Positions 14,319 through 23,026 of a stretch of 46,164 nucleotides of DNA are shown here, one piece after another. The translations under genes were made by a program, and so were the position numbers. The stretch is from Desulfocurvus sp. (GTDB lineage: Bacteria; Desulfobacterota; Desulfovibrionia; Desulfovibrionales; Desulfovibrionaceae), in contig NZ_JALNWM010000001.1 in the NCBI RefSeq assembly GCF_023230885.1, positions 1 through 46,164 of the forward strand, given 5' to 3'. The stretch's first letter is position 1, and each line of letters opens with the position of its first letter. The notes beneath the pieces were generated by a model. The model was not told where the DNA came from, did not search any database, and saw only the letters and a list, made by a program, of their open reading frames with translations.

Positions 14319-17300
14319 CTACAGTTCGGTCACCTTGTCGGCCTTGCGGATGTTCACGAGGCTGACCTTGTACTCCGGGATGGTCGTGTTGGGGTCGCCC
14401 ACGGCGGGGGTCAGCCGGTTCACGGCGTCGCCGCACTTGGGCGTTGTCCATCCGAAGCAGAAGGGCATGCCGATCTCGTGGATGATCCGGCCTTCCACAG
14501 GCAGCGGGCGCATCCGCACAGTGACCATCGCCACGGCCTCCACGCGGCCGCGCGCGCTTTCCACCACCACCACGTCGCCGTTGGCGATGCCCTTCTCCTT
14601 GGCCAGTTCGGGCGACATCTCCACATACTGCTGGGGCTCGGCCTCAAGCAGCACGGGGGTGTTGCGCGTCTCGCCGCCGCCGCACCAGTGCTCGGTCAGG
14701 CAGTAGGTCGTGAGCACGATGGGGTAGCGCTTGTCGGCGGGCTTGGCCAGGGGGTCGGCGTCGCTGATCATGCGCTTCATGCACGGGTTGCTCAGCTGGC
14801 CCGAGAAGGGGTTCCTGGCCAGCGGGGTTTCGGCGGGCTCGTAGTGCTCGGGCAGCGGGCCGTCCAGGCGGCCGGGGCCGTAGAGCTGGCCGTAGCCGTC
14901 GGCGGCCATGATGAAGGGCAGCTTGCCCTTGCCGCTGGCCATGGGCGGCCAGCCGCCGTCGGGCACGTCGCCCACCCACTTGCCGTCCTCCCAGGAGATG
15001 ACCGGCTTGGCCGGGTTCCACGGCCTGCCGTTGGCGTCCACGGAGGCGCGGTTGTAGAGCACGCGCCGGTTCATGGGCCAGGCCCAGGCGAAGTTCGGGA
15101 ACAGCCCGATGTTGGCCTGCATGGGGGTCTGGCTCAGGTCGCGCCGCTTGGCGAGGTTGCCGGAGTCGAGGTAGGAGCCGCATTGCAGCCAGGAGGAGCA
15201 GGCCGTGGAGCCGTCCGTCTGGAGGTTGCCGAAGCCGGGTATCTGCTGGCCCTTCTTGTAGGCCACGCCGCCGATTTCCACATCGCGGGTGAACCAGCCG
15301 TTGTTGCGCTTGGCGATGCGGTCGGGGTCGAAGGCCTGGGGCCAGTCGTGCATGAGCAGCTGCTCGGGGAAGGCTCCGGGCTCCTGGCGGTAGAGCTTGC
15401 GCACGGCGTTCATGATGTCCACCACCATGGCGCCCAGGGAGCGGCTCTCGCCGATGGGCTGCTGGGCCATGTAGTGCCACATGAGCCAGCGCCCGGAGTT
15501 GGTGATGCTGCCTTCCTTCTCGCCGCGCTGGGCGCTGGGCAGCAGGAAGACCTCGGTGCCGATGTCCGAGGGGTTCATGCCCGGGCCGCGCCAGAAGTCC
15601 GAGGTTTCGGTGTGGTGCAGCTCGCCGACCACGAGCCAGTCCAGGTTGGACAGGGCGCGCCGGGTCTTGTGCGTGTTGGGCGCGCTCTGGGCAGGGTTGG
15701 TGCCGAAGACGAAGCCGCCGCTGATCTGGCCCTTGTACATCCTGTCGAAGAGGTACATGAGCGAGTAGTCGCCGTGCTCGTCCAGGCGCGGCAGCAGGCC
15801 GTAGCAGAACTCGTTCTGCTCGGTGGCGTTGTCGCCGAACCAGGACTTGAGCAGGCTGGCCATGTACTTGGGCCTGTTCTGCCACCAGTTGGCGCTTTGC
15901 GGGTCGTTGGAGACCGGGGTGTTGGCCTTGTTGTAGTCGGCCAGGGTCGGCCATTTGGCCTGCACCATCGGCAGGTAGCCGGGCAGGATGTGGTAAAGCA
16001 GGGCGTGGTCCGTGGAGCCCTGGACGTTGGGTTCGCCGCGCAGGGCGTTGATGCCGCCGCCCGCCACGCCGATGTTGCCCAGCAGGAGCTGGATGATGGC
16101 CGCCAGGCGGATGTTCTGCACGCCCACGGTGTGCTGGGTCCAGCCCAGGGCGTACATCATGGTTCCGGCCTTGTCGGGGGCGCCCGTGGCGGCGAAGGCC
16201 TCGTACACGCGCATCAGGTTCTCGCGCGAGACGCCGGTGGTGCTGGACACGCGGTCCAGGGTGTAGCGGCCGTAGTGGGCGCGCATGAGGTTCAGCACGC
16301 ACCGCTTGTGCTTGAGGCTCGTGTCGCGCCGGGGCAGGCCGTTCTCGTCGCGCTCGAAGGCCCACAGGCTGCGGTCATAGCGCCTGGTCTTCTTGTCGAA
16401 GCCGGCGAACAGGCCGTTGGAGAAGGAGAACTTCTCGCCCACGATGCAGGCCGCGTTGGTGTACTGGACGACGTAGTCGTGGAAGAACTTGTCGTTGTCC
16501 AGGATGTACTTCACCATGCCGCCCAGGAAGGCGATGTCGGTGCCCGAGCGCAGGGGGACGTGGAAGTCGCTGCGCGCGGAGGTTCTGGAGAATTTGGGAT
16601 CGACATGCATGACCACCGCGCCCTTCTCCTTGGCCTTGAGGACCCACTTGAAGGAGATGGGGTGGTGCTCCGCCGCGTTGCTCCCCATGATGAGGATGGC
16701 GTTGGCGTTTTCGATGTCAGTCCAGTGGTTGGTCATCGCGCCGCGTCCGAACGACTCTGCCAGAGCCGGTACAGTGGCGCTGTGTCAGATACGCGCCTGG
16801 TGGTCGATATGCACGACCCCCAGGCCCCGGAGCATCTGGTGCGAAACGGCGCATTCCTCGTTGTCCATCTGCGAGGTGCCGAGCTGGAAGATGGATTCCA
16901 CGCGGTTGACGGTCTGGCCCTTGTCGTTGACGGTCTTGAAGTCGCGGTCGCGGGTATCCTTGAGCCGGCGGGCGATGCGCGCCAGGGTCCAGTCCCAGTC
17001 CTTCTCTTCCCAGTGGGCGGAGCCGGGGGCGCGATACAGCGGCTTGGTCAGCCTGTGGTCGTTGACGTGCATGGTCAGCAGCGCCGCGCCCTTGGCGCAC
17101 AGCGCCCCCTGGCTCACCGGATAGTCCGGGTCGCCCTCGACGTTGACCACCGTCCCGTCCTTGACGTGCATGAGCACGTTGCAGCAGCACGAGCAGAACG
17201 GGCAGATGGAGATGACCTCCCTGGCGCCGTCGATCTTCATCGCGTAGGCGTGCGCCGCGACGGGCCTCAGGTCCAGGCCGAGCTGGCCCAGGGTCAGCCC

Positions 17301-17351
17301 CACGGTCCCGGCTCCCGCGACCTTGAGGAAACTTCGCCTCGAAATGTCCAT
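14319..17351 (-). CDS. fdhA: Selenocysteine formate dehydrogenase catalytic subunit FdhA
   Basis: A 1010-residue molybdopterin (Mo or W) formate dehydrogenase that oxidises formate to CO2, or the reverse, in the periplasm. It begins with a Tat signal, SRRSFLKVAG (residues 4-13), then a [4Fe-4S] site CPFCSCCC and CAKGA. Codon 189 is an in-frame UGA (16785-16787) after HQARI and before HSATVPALAESFGRGAMTNHW, exactly where family members have the active-site selenocysteine, with a hairpin just downstream. The frame stays open to 14319. The remainder has typical features: GSNAAEHHP, GWTQHTVG, and a C-terminal guanylate-binding domain. Start ATG at 17351 with GGGAGG upstream. Annotation software that does not allow Sec will split or truncate this gene. 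Confidence 0.95.
16757..16787 (-). promoter_or_regulatory. UGA(Sec) codon with bacterial SECIS-like hairpin
   Basis: The UGA at 16787-16785 is followed after 10 nt by CUG-UA-CC, a GGCUCU apical loop at +18 to +23, then GG-CAG. That is a short stem with a bulge and a GGU/GGC-type loop at about the distance seen in E. coli fdnG. The fold is my reading by eye. Confidence 0.65.
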
Positions 17352-17410
17352 GGTTGACCTCCCTCTGGTTGCGCGGCCGCCGGTTGGCGTCTTCTGGTCC
17401 CCGGCCGCAT

Positions 17411-17428
17411 TATGCTTGTGGCAGCATA
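17411..17428. promoter_or_regulatory. Dyad operator TATGCT-N6-AGCATA, copy 2
   Basis: TATGCTTGTGGCAGCATA, 60-77 bp upstream of the fdhA start. Half-sites, spacing and the following TT match the dyad at 11811-11828. It overlaps a possible -10 box CATAAT (minus strand, 17414-17409), so a bound repressor would block transcription. Confidence 0.7.
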
Positions 17429-18203
17429 TTGAGAAAGACGAGCCGCCCTTGCCCCATGCGCGGGCTTCGCCTCCGGGGCGGCCCATCTGCGGGCCGGGAC
17501 CGGAGTATCATGACTATCCTCCTATGACCCGGGGGCCGTGGGGTCAAAAACAGGAGGAATGCGCACCCTTTTGCACCTGGGAGCCCTGTTTTTCTGCTTT
17601 AGCCTTCCGTTTTAATTCTTTTTTCCTGTTTTTTGTCTCCGCTGGCCCCCGGCCCGGCCCGGCGGACCCGCCCGGGGGCGGCGCGGCCCGCCCGGGGCAG
17701 ACGCGCCAGTCGGGGTTGCGGCCGTTTCTCCCGCTTTATCAACGCTTCAGCGAAAGTTGTTCGGCGCATCGATTGGCATGTCAATCTCTTCAAATGTCCA
17801 CAGTCCGCCGCCGATACGGACCGAATCATATTATCTGATGGTTCGTATTTATTTTTCGCTATCCCCGCGCGCCGTTTCGCCACGCAACGGGGTGCCGCTT
17901 CGTGCCCCGTTGCGCGTGTGCGCGGTCTTGGCGCGGGGGTGGCGCAGGCGGCACACGCGCCCGCCCCGCCGCAAAAGGGCGCGAAAGCCGCCGCCGGAAA
18001 CCCTCCGCCCGCAGGGCCGTGTGGAGAGGCGGGCCAAAACGTCATCCTGTGCCGTTGTACTTCTTTTGCCGCGTGGTTCAGTGGCGAATTTATAGTATTC
18101 ATCTCCGGTAAAAAATATATAATTTTGATTTTAATGTTCGAATGCACATGGTTTATTCATTTCGAAAGTAATGTCATCTCTAAATGATGCAGCTCTATCC
18201 TAT
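17429..18203. other. Gene-free, partly AT-rich intergenic region
   Basis: No convincing gene is seen between the fdhA promoter area and the next promoter. The stretch contains TGACCC-N10-GGGTCA (17525-17546), T-rich DNA at 17589-17640, the near-palindrome GATTGGCATGTCAATC (17771-17786), an imperfect inverted repeat (17814-17848) and an AT-rich tract at about 18085-18200, unlike the GC-rich surroundings. Short open frames here have no family features or codon bias. Confidence 0.6.
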
Positions 18204-18234
18204 TTGACATGGCCGCCATGATACCGTATATAAT
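18204..18234 (+). promoter_or_regulatory. Sigma-70-type promoter for the ABC/ablAB operon
   Basis: A perfect -35 TTGACA (18204-18209) and an overlapping TATATAAT (18227-18234), spacing 17 to TATATA or 19 to TATAAT. Transcription would begin near 18241, giving a leader of about 240 nt before the first gene. Confidence 0.75.
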
Positions 18235-18480
18235 GTCGAAGTTTGTTTCGGGTATCAAGATTTGTGGAGTGATTTTCTTCGATTGATCCTCTTCCTGCCG
18301 CCCTTGATTCACCCGGATCATGCGCATGCCAGGTGTTGCTGATTTTTACGCCACGCCCGGCGTCATGCCCCATCGTGCCCCGGTTTCCTTTGGTCCGCCC
18401 GCCTTGGCCGCGCGTCTTGCGCCTCGCCCGCGGCGGCGCCCGGGGGGCGTCCCTGTCAACCGCAAGCCAAGGAGCAGCCC

Positions 18481-19275
18481 ATGCCGAACCTTCCTAAACC
18501 ATTGCGCGCCCTGCCGCTGCTGGCCGCGTGCTGTCTCGTCGTCCTGACGGCCGGATGCGGCCGGGAGCCGGAAACCGCCCTGGAGCGGGTCAAGGCCGCC
18601 GGGGAGATCAGCTTCGCCATGAGCGGCGGCTATCCGCCGTTCAATTTCTACAACGAAAGCAACGAGCTGGTCGGATTCGACGTGGACGTGGCCACCGAGG
18701 TGGCCAGGCGCCTGGGCGTGAAGCTGAAGCCCGTGACCACCGAGTGGAGCGGGATCATCGAGGGCCTGCGCGCCGGAGCCTACGACGGCATCCTGGGCAG
18801 CATGGCCATTACCGAGGAGCGGCAGAAGGTCGTGGATTTCTCGCAGCCGTACTATTACTCCGGCGCGCAGCTCCTGGTGCGCGAGGACGCGCCCTACGCC
18901 GTGCCCGCCGAACTGGCCGGACGCGCGGTGGGGCTGGTCACGGGGACGACCTTCGAGGGCGACGCCAAGGCCCTGGGGGCGGGCGAGGTGCGCCTGTACA
19001 AGGACGATACCCAGACCCTCCTTGAGTTGGACAACGGCGTCGTCGACGCGGTGATCACCGACCGCGTGGTCGGCATCGGGGCCATGAACAGCGGCAAATT
19101 CGCCGTCCGCCTGCTGGGCGGCCCCCTGCGCAGCGAGGACATCGGCGTGGCCTTCCGCAAGGACGACGGCGCCCTGCGCGACGCGGTGAACGCCATTCTC
19201 GCGGCCATGCGCGAGGACGGCACGCTGACAGCCTGTTCCATGCGCTGGCTCGGGGTGGACGTTTCGGTCCGCTAG
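18481..19275 (+). CDS. ABC transporter substrate-binding lipoprotein, polar amino acid type
   Basis: A 264-residue SBP family 3 protein with a signal peptide and lipobox LTAGC (Cys26). The mature part has family features: GYPPFNFYNESNELVGFDVDVA, a segment for ligand binding, then GAYDGILGSMAITEERQ and VVDFSQPYYYSG. Such proteins bind polar or basic amino acids in the periplasm. The permease and ATPase genes follow, then lysine 2,3-aminomutase and beta-lysine acetyltransferase, so lysine or a beta-lysine derivative is the likely ligand (inference). AAGGAG precedes the ATG. A hairpin after the stop probably keeps its expression above that of the permease. Confidence 0.92.
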   Translation: MPNLPKPLRALPLLAACCLVVLTAGCGREPETALERVKAAGEISFAMSGGYPPFNFYNESNELVGFDVDVATEVARRLGVKLKPVTTEWSGIIEGLRAGAYDGILGSMAITEERQKVVDFSQPYYYSGAQLLVREDAPYAVPAELAGRAVGLVTGTTFEGDAKALGAGEVRLYKDDTQTLLELDNGVVDAVITDRVVGIGAMNSGKFAVRLLGGPLRSEDIGVAFRKDDGALRDAVNAILAAMREDGTLTACSMRWLGVDVSVR

Positions 19276-19283
19276 CCATCCCC

Positions 19284-19312
19284 GGCGGGGCGGCGCGTCC
19301 GCCCCGCCTTCC
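19284..19312 (+). terminator. Attenuator-like hairpin after the binding-protein gene
   Basis: GGCGGGGCGG (19284-19293), loop CGCGT, CCGCCCCGCC (19299-19308), then TTCC. The 10-bp perfect stem has only a weak T-rich tail, so it may stabilise the upstream mRNA or end part of transcription. Confidence 0.55.
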
Positions 19313-19335
19313 TTCGCCATCCCGAGGACGCAACC

Positions 19336-19995
19336 ATGCACTACGACGTTTCGGTGCTCGCGCACTATTTTCCCTATTTTCTGCCCGCGGCGTGGATGAC
19401 CCTGCAGGTCACCGTGCTGGGCATCGCCCTGGGCCTGGCCCTGGGCCTGGGTACGGCCTTCCTCCAGCTGTCGCCGCGCCTAGCCCTGAACGGCCCGGCA
19501 CGGCTGTACATCTACGTTATCCGCGGCACGCCGCTTTTGTTGCAGCTGCTGTTCATCTACTACGGCCTGCGCGGGGTGCTGGGGCTTGCGGCGGTGCCCT
19601 CGGCCGTGTTGGCCCTTGGCGTCCACAACGGCGCCTACATCGCGGTGATCTTCGCCGGGGCCATCCGCTCCATCTCCGGCGGGCAGATGGAGGCCGCGCG
19701 CTCCCTGGGCATGACCCACGCCCGGGCCATGCGCCGGATCATCCTGCCCCAGGCGCTCAAGCGCGCGGTGCCGCCCCTGGGCAACCAGTTCATCATCGCC
19801 CTCAAGGATTCGTCCCTGGCCAGCACCATCACCATCAACGAGCTGTTGCTCAAGTCCCAGCAACTGGCCTCCAGCAACTTCATGATGATGGAGATGCTGA
19901 CCATCGCCGCGTTGTTCTACCTGCTCTACACCGGCCTGTTCACGGTGCTTTTCCGCAGGGTGGAGCGCCGCCTGGAGGCCGGTGGCTATGCCTAG
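19336..19995 (+). CDS. Amino-acid ABC transporter permease
   Basis: A 219-residue HisM/GlnP-type inner-membrane permease with about five hydrophobic segments. The EAA loop that contacts the ATPase is EAARSLGMTHARAMRRIILP, near residue 118-137. KDSSLAST follows, as usual in polar amino-acid permeases. Only one permease gene is present, so it probably works as a homodimer. The stop is 10 bp before the ATPase start. The amino acid carried is inferred, from the downstream ablAB genes, to be lysine or a derivative. Confidence 0.92.
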   Translation: MHYDVSVLAHYFPYFLPAAWMTLQVTVLGIALGLALGLGTAFLQLSPRLALNGPARLYIYVIRGTPLLLQLLFIYYGLRGVLGLAAVPSAVLALGVHNGAYIAVIFAGAIRSISGGQMEAARSLGMTHARAMRRIILPQALKRAVPPLGNQFIIALKDSSLASTITINELLLKSQQLASSNFMMMEMLTIAALFYLLYTGLFTVLFRRVERRLEAGGYA

Positions 19996-20005
19996 GAGGG
20001 CGCCA

Positions 20006-20728
20006 ATGATCGAGATCCGCGGCCTGCACAAGTATTTTGGCGACAACCACGTCCTGCGCGGGGTGGACATGACGGTGGGCCAGTCCGAGGTGGTGGTGGT
20101 CATCGGCGCCAGCGGCTCGGGCAAGAGCACGCTCCTGCGCTGCGTGAACAAGCTGGAGCGCTTCCGGAAGGGCGAGGTGCGCATCCGGGGCGAGGTGGTG
20201 CCCGAGGACGAGCGGGCCATCAACCGCATGCGCACCCATGTGGGCATGGTTTTTCAGCATTTCAATCTGTTTCCGCACATGACGGTGCTTGGCAACGTCA
20301 TGGAGGGCCCGGTGCAGGTCAAGGGCGTGCCCCGGGCCCAGGCGCGCAGGACGGGCCTGGGCTACCTGGAAAAGGTCGGCCTGGGCGACAAGGTGGACGC
20401 CTATCCCGGGATGCTCTCGGGCGGGCAGAAACAGCGCGTGGCCATCGCCCGCGCCCTGGCTATGGAGCCCGACGCCATGCTCTTCGACGAGCCCACCAGC
20501 GCCCTGGACCCCGAGCTGGTGGGCGAGGTGCTGGGCGTCATGCGCGAGCTGGCCGCCGAGGGCATGACCATGATGGTCGTGACCCACGAGATGGGCTTCG
20601 CCCGCGAGGTGGCCGACACCGTGTACTTCATGGACGAGGGGGTCGTGGTGGAGCAGGGCCCGCCCGAGCGGATTTTCGAGACCCCGGAGCAGCCCAGGAC
20701 CCGCGAGTTCCTCGCGCAGATCCTGTAG
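20006..20728 (+). CDS. Amino-acid ABC transporter ATP-binding protein
   Basis: A 240-residue GlnQ/HisP-type ATPase. Walker A is GASGSGKST (residues 34-42), the Q-loop lies in GMVFQHFNLFPHMT, the signature is LSGGQKQRVAIARALA and Walker B AMLFDEPTSALD, followed by the VVTHEMGFA switch histidine. It powers the permease encoded just upstream. The start at 20006 has AGGAGGG 6 bp before it; an in-frame ATG upstream (19988) overlaps the permease and is less likely. All catalytic motifs are intact. Confidence 0.95.
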   Translation: MIEIRGLHKYFGDNHVLRGVDMTVGQSEVVVVIGASGSGKSTLLRCVNKLERFRKGEVRIRGEVVPEDERAINRMRTHVGMVFQHFNLFPHMTVLGNVMEGPVQVKGVPRAQARRTGLGYLEKVGLGDKVDAYPGMLSGGQKQRVAIARALAMEPDAMLFDEPTSALDPELVGEVLGVMRELAAEGMTMMVVTHEMGFAREVADTVYFMDEGVVVEQGPPERIFETPEQPRTREFLAQIL

Positions 20729-20757
20729 GCCGCGCCAACCGCAACCCGAGGAGGACC

Positions 20758-22074
20758 ATGCAGGCTTTCAACGAACACCAACGCGAGGTCGCCCGCCGCA
20801 TCAGCGCCGGGGCCGACCAGGGCAACTGGACCGACTGGCGCTGGCACCTGAGGCATTCGGTGCGCGACGTGGAAACCTTCGAGCGCCTGGCCGGATTCCG
20901 CCTGGACCCCGAGCACCGCGCGCGCGTGGCCCTGACCGCCGGGCGCTTTCCCATGTCCGTCACGCCGTACTACCTCTCGCTCATCGACGCCAACGACTAC
21001 GCCGGGGATCCCGTGTTCCGCCAGTCGTTCCCCTCGCCGCGCGAGCTGGAGATCGGCCCCCACGACATGGCCGACCCGCTGCACGAGGACCGCGACAGCC
21101 CCGCCCCGGGCATCACCCACCGCTACCCCGACCGGGTGCTCTTCCACGTCAGCAACCTGTGCTCCATGTACTGCCGCCACTGCACGCGCAAGCGCAAGGT
21201 CGGCGACGCCGAGGGCGTGCCCTCGCGCCGCGACCTGGAGGCCGGGCTGGCCTATATCCGCAACACCCCGGCGGTGCGCGACGTGCTGCTCTCCGGCGGC
21301 GATCCGCTGATGCTGTCCGACGAGCGGCTGGATTGGCTGCTGGGCGAGCTGGGGCGCATCGGCCATGTGGAGGTCGTGCGCATCGGCACACGCATGCCCG
21401 TGGTGCTGCCCTACCGGATCACCGACGATCTGGTGGCCATGCTGCGCACCCACCACCCCCTGTGGCTGAACACGCATTTCAACCACCCGCGCGAGCTCAC
21501 GCGCTCGTCGCGCCGGGCCCTGGCGCGCCTGGCCGATGCGGGCATCCCCCTGGGCAACCAGACCGTGCTCCTGGCCGGGGTCAACGACTGCCCGCGCATC
21601 ATGCGCGCCCTGGTGCGCAAGCTGGTTCGCGCCCGGGTGCGGCCCTATTACATATACCAGTGCGACCTCTCCGAGGGCCTGGCCCACTTCCGCACCCCGG
21701 TGGCCAAGGGCATGGAGATCATGGAGAGCCTGCGCGGGCACACCAGCGGCTTCGCCGTGCCGACCTACGTCATCGACGCGCCCGGCGGCGGGGGCAAGAT
21801 TCCGGTCATGCCCAACTACATCCTGTCCTGGGGCGTGAACAAGATCGTGCTGCGCAACTACGAAGGCGTCATCGCCACCTACGACGAGCCCGACGACTAC
21901 CGCGCCGCCGGGTGCGACCGGCGCTGCGACGCCTGCTCCCTGAGCCTCATGACCGACGACGCCGAGGAGTGGACCGCCGTGGGCATCGAGAAGCTCATCA
22001 CCGACTGGGACGACACGCGCAGCCTGACCCCGCGGGGCAACGAGCGGCTGGAGCGCAGGCGCCATGACCACTAG
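20758..22074 (+). CDS. ablA: Lysine 2,3-aminomutase
   Basis: A 438-residue radical SAM, PLP-dependent aminomutase that converts L-lysine to L-beta-lysine. The cluster motif is CSMYCRHC (Cys135, 139, 142) and the PLP lysine is Lys347 in GGGGKIPVMPNY, both as in clostridial lysine 2,3-aminomutase. The length and the C-terminal CDRRCDACSL zinc region also fit. The gene overlaps by 11 bp with the acetyltransferase gene that completes N-epsilon-acetyl-beta-lysine synthesis, so an osmolyte role is much more likely than lysine fermentation. GAGGAGG precedes the ATG. Salt-dependent expression is expected from the pathway, not visible in the sequence. Confidence 0.95.
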   Translation: MQAFNEHQREVARRISAGADQGNWTDWRWHLRHSVRDVETFERLAGFRLDPEHRARVALTAGRFPMSVTPYYLSLIDANDYAGDPVFRQSFPSPRELEIGPHDMADPLHEDRDSPAPGITHRYPDRVLFHVSNLCSMYCRHCTRKRKVGDAEGVPSRRDLEAGLAYIRNTPAVRDVLLSGGDPLMLSDERLDWLLGELGRIGHVEVVRIGTRMPVVLPYRITDDLVAMLRTHHPLWLNTHFNHPRELTRSSRRALARLADAGIPLGNQTVLLAGVNDCPRIMRALVRKLVRARVRPYYIYQCDLSEGLAHFRTPVAKGMEIMESLRGHTSGFAVPTYVIDAPGGGGKIPVMPNYILSWGVNKIVLRNYEGVIATYDEPDDYRAAGCDRRCDACSLSLMTDDAEEWTAVGIEKLITDWDDTRSLTPRGNERLERRRHDH

Positions 22075-22912
22075 CGCCGACCGCATCGCCGCCCTGGGCG
22101 GCTCCACGGTGCAGCACGGGCCGCAGTCCAACCGCGTGTACCTGATGCACCTGGACCCCGGCGACTGCCCGCAGATCGTGGATGTGCTGGACGACATGGC
22201 CAGGCACCGGGGCTACACCAAGGTCTTCGCCAAGGTTCCCGCGTGCGAGACGCGCTGGTTCCTGCGCCGGGGCTATCGTGAGGAGGCCGTGGTGCCGGGG
22301 TTTTTCGCCGGGCGCGAGGACGGGGTGTTCCTGGGCAAGTTCCTGTGCCCCCGGCGGCGCGAGCCCGCCGACCCCGCGGCCCTGGCCGGGGTGGTGCGCG
22401 CGGCGCGGGCCAAGGCCGCCGCGCCGCGCCGCGCCCCGGCCCTGGCTCCGGGGCTGGCCCTGGCCCCGCCCGGCCCGGAGCACGTCGAGGTCATGGCCGG
22501 GCTTTACTCCCGCGTCTTCGCCAGTTATCCCTTCCCCATCCACGACCCGGCCTACCTGCGCCGGGCCCTGGAGCAGGGCGTGGTCTTCATGGGCGCCTGG
22601 CACGACGGGGAGCTGGTGGGGCTGGCCTCGGCCGAGCCCGACTACGCCGCGCGCAACGCCGAGATGACCGACTTCGCCGTGCTGCCCCGGCAGCGGGGCA
22701 AGGCCCTGGCCCGCCACCTGCTGCGGGCCCTGGAGAAGGACATGGCCGGGCGCGGGGTGGACCTGTTCTACACCATCGCCCGGGCCGCCTCGCACGGCAT
22801 GAACGCGACCTTCGCCCGCCAGGGCTACCGTTTCGCCGGAACGCTGGTGAACAACACGCACATCGCGGGCGGCATCGAAAGCATGAATGTCTGGTACCGG
22901 CGCCGGAGCTGA
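22064..22912 (+). CDS. ablB: Beta-lysine N-acetyltransferase
   Basis: A 282-residue protein of the AblB family. The C-terminal half is a GNAT acetyltransferase: EMTDFAVLPRQRGKALARHLL (the acetyl-CoA loop, about residues 200-220) and the later IARAASHGMNATFARQGYRFAGTLVNN are typical. It acetylates beta-lysine on the epsilon amino group to give N-epsilon-acetyl-beta-lysine, a compatible solute first known from methanogens. An Ala/Pro-rich linker of about 35 residues separates the N- and C-terminal parts. It directly overlaps ablA, which is the usual pair. Confidence 0.92.
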   Translation: MTTSADRIAALGGSTVQHGPQSNRVYLMHLDPGDCPQIVDVLDDMARHRGYTKVFAKVPACETRWFLRRGYREEAVVPGFFAGREDGVFLGKFLCPRRREPADPAALAGVVRAARAKAAAPRRAPALAPGLALAPPGPEHVEVMAGLYSRVFASYPFPIHDPAYLRRALEQGVVFMGAWHDGELVGLASAEPDYAARNAEMTDFAVLPRQRGKALARHLLRALEKDMAGRGVDLFYTIARAASHGMNATFARQGYRFAGTLVNNTHIAGGIESMNVWYRRRS

Positions 22913-23026
22913 GGGCGCGCGGTGCGGGCGGACGCGGGGTCCGTCCGCGCCGGGGCCCCCGGGCCCGGTGCCGCCGCAGCAGCCATAAGACCGGCGCGCC
23001 GCCAGGCGGCGCTCCTCGGGGAGGCC

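Noticed and set aside
14319..17351. fdhA read as two genes, or as a frameshifted pseudogene
   Set aside because: The only break is an in-frame UGA at the selenocysteine position, with a SECIS-like stem.
17599..18147. A 182-codon minus-strand open frame in the AT-rich gap
   Set aside because: No ribosome site, no recognisable motif, mixed composition; probably chance.
18040..18200. tRNA-like elements (GTGGTTCAGTGG and GTTCGAATG)
   Set aside because: No acceptor stem or anticodon arm can be drawn around them.
18320..18547. Short plus-strand open frame in the ablAB leader
   Set aside because: It overlaps the binding-protein start in another frame and shows no ribosome site or family likeness.
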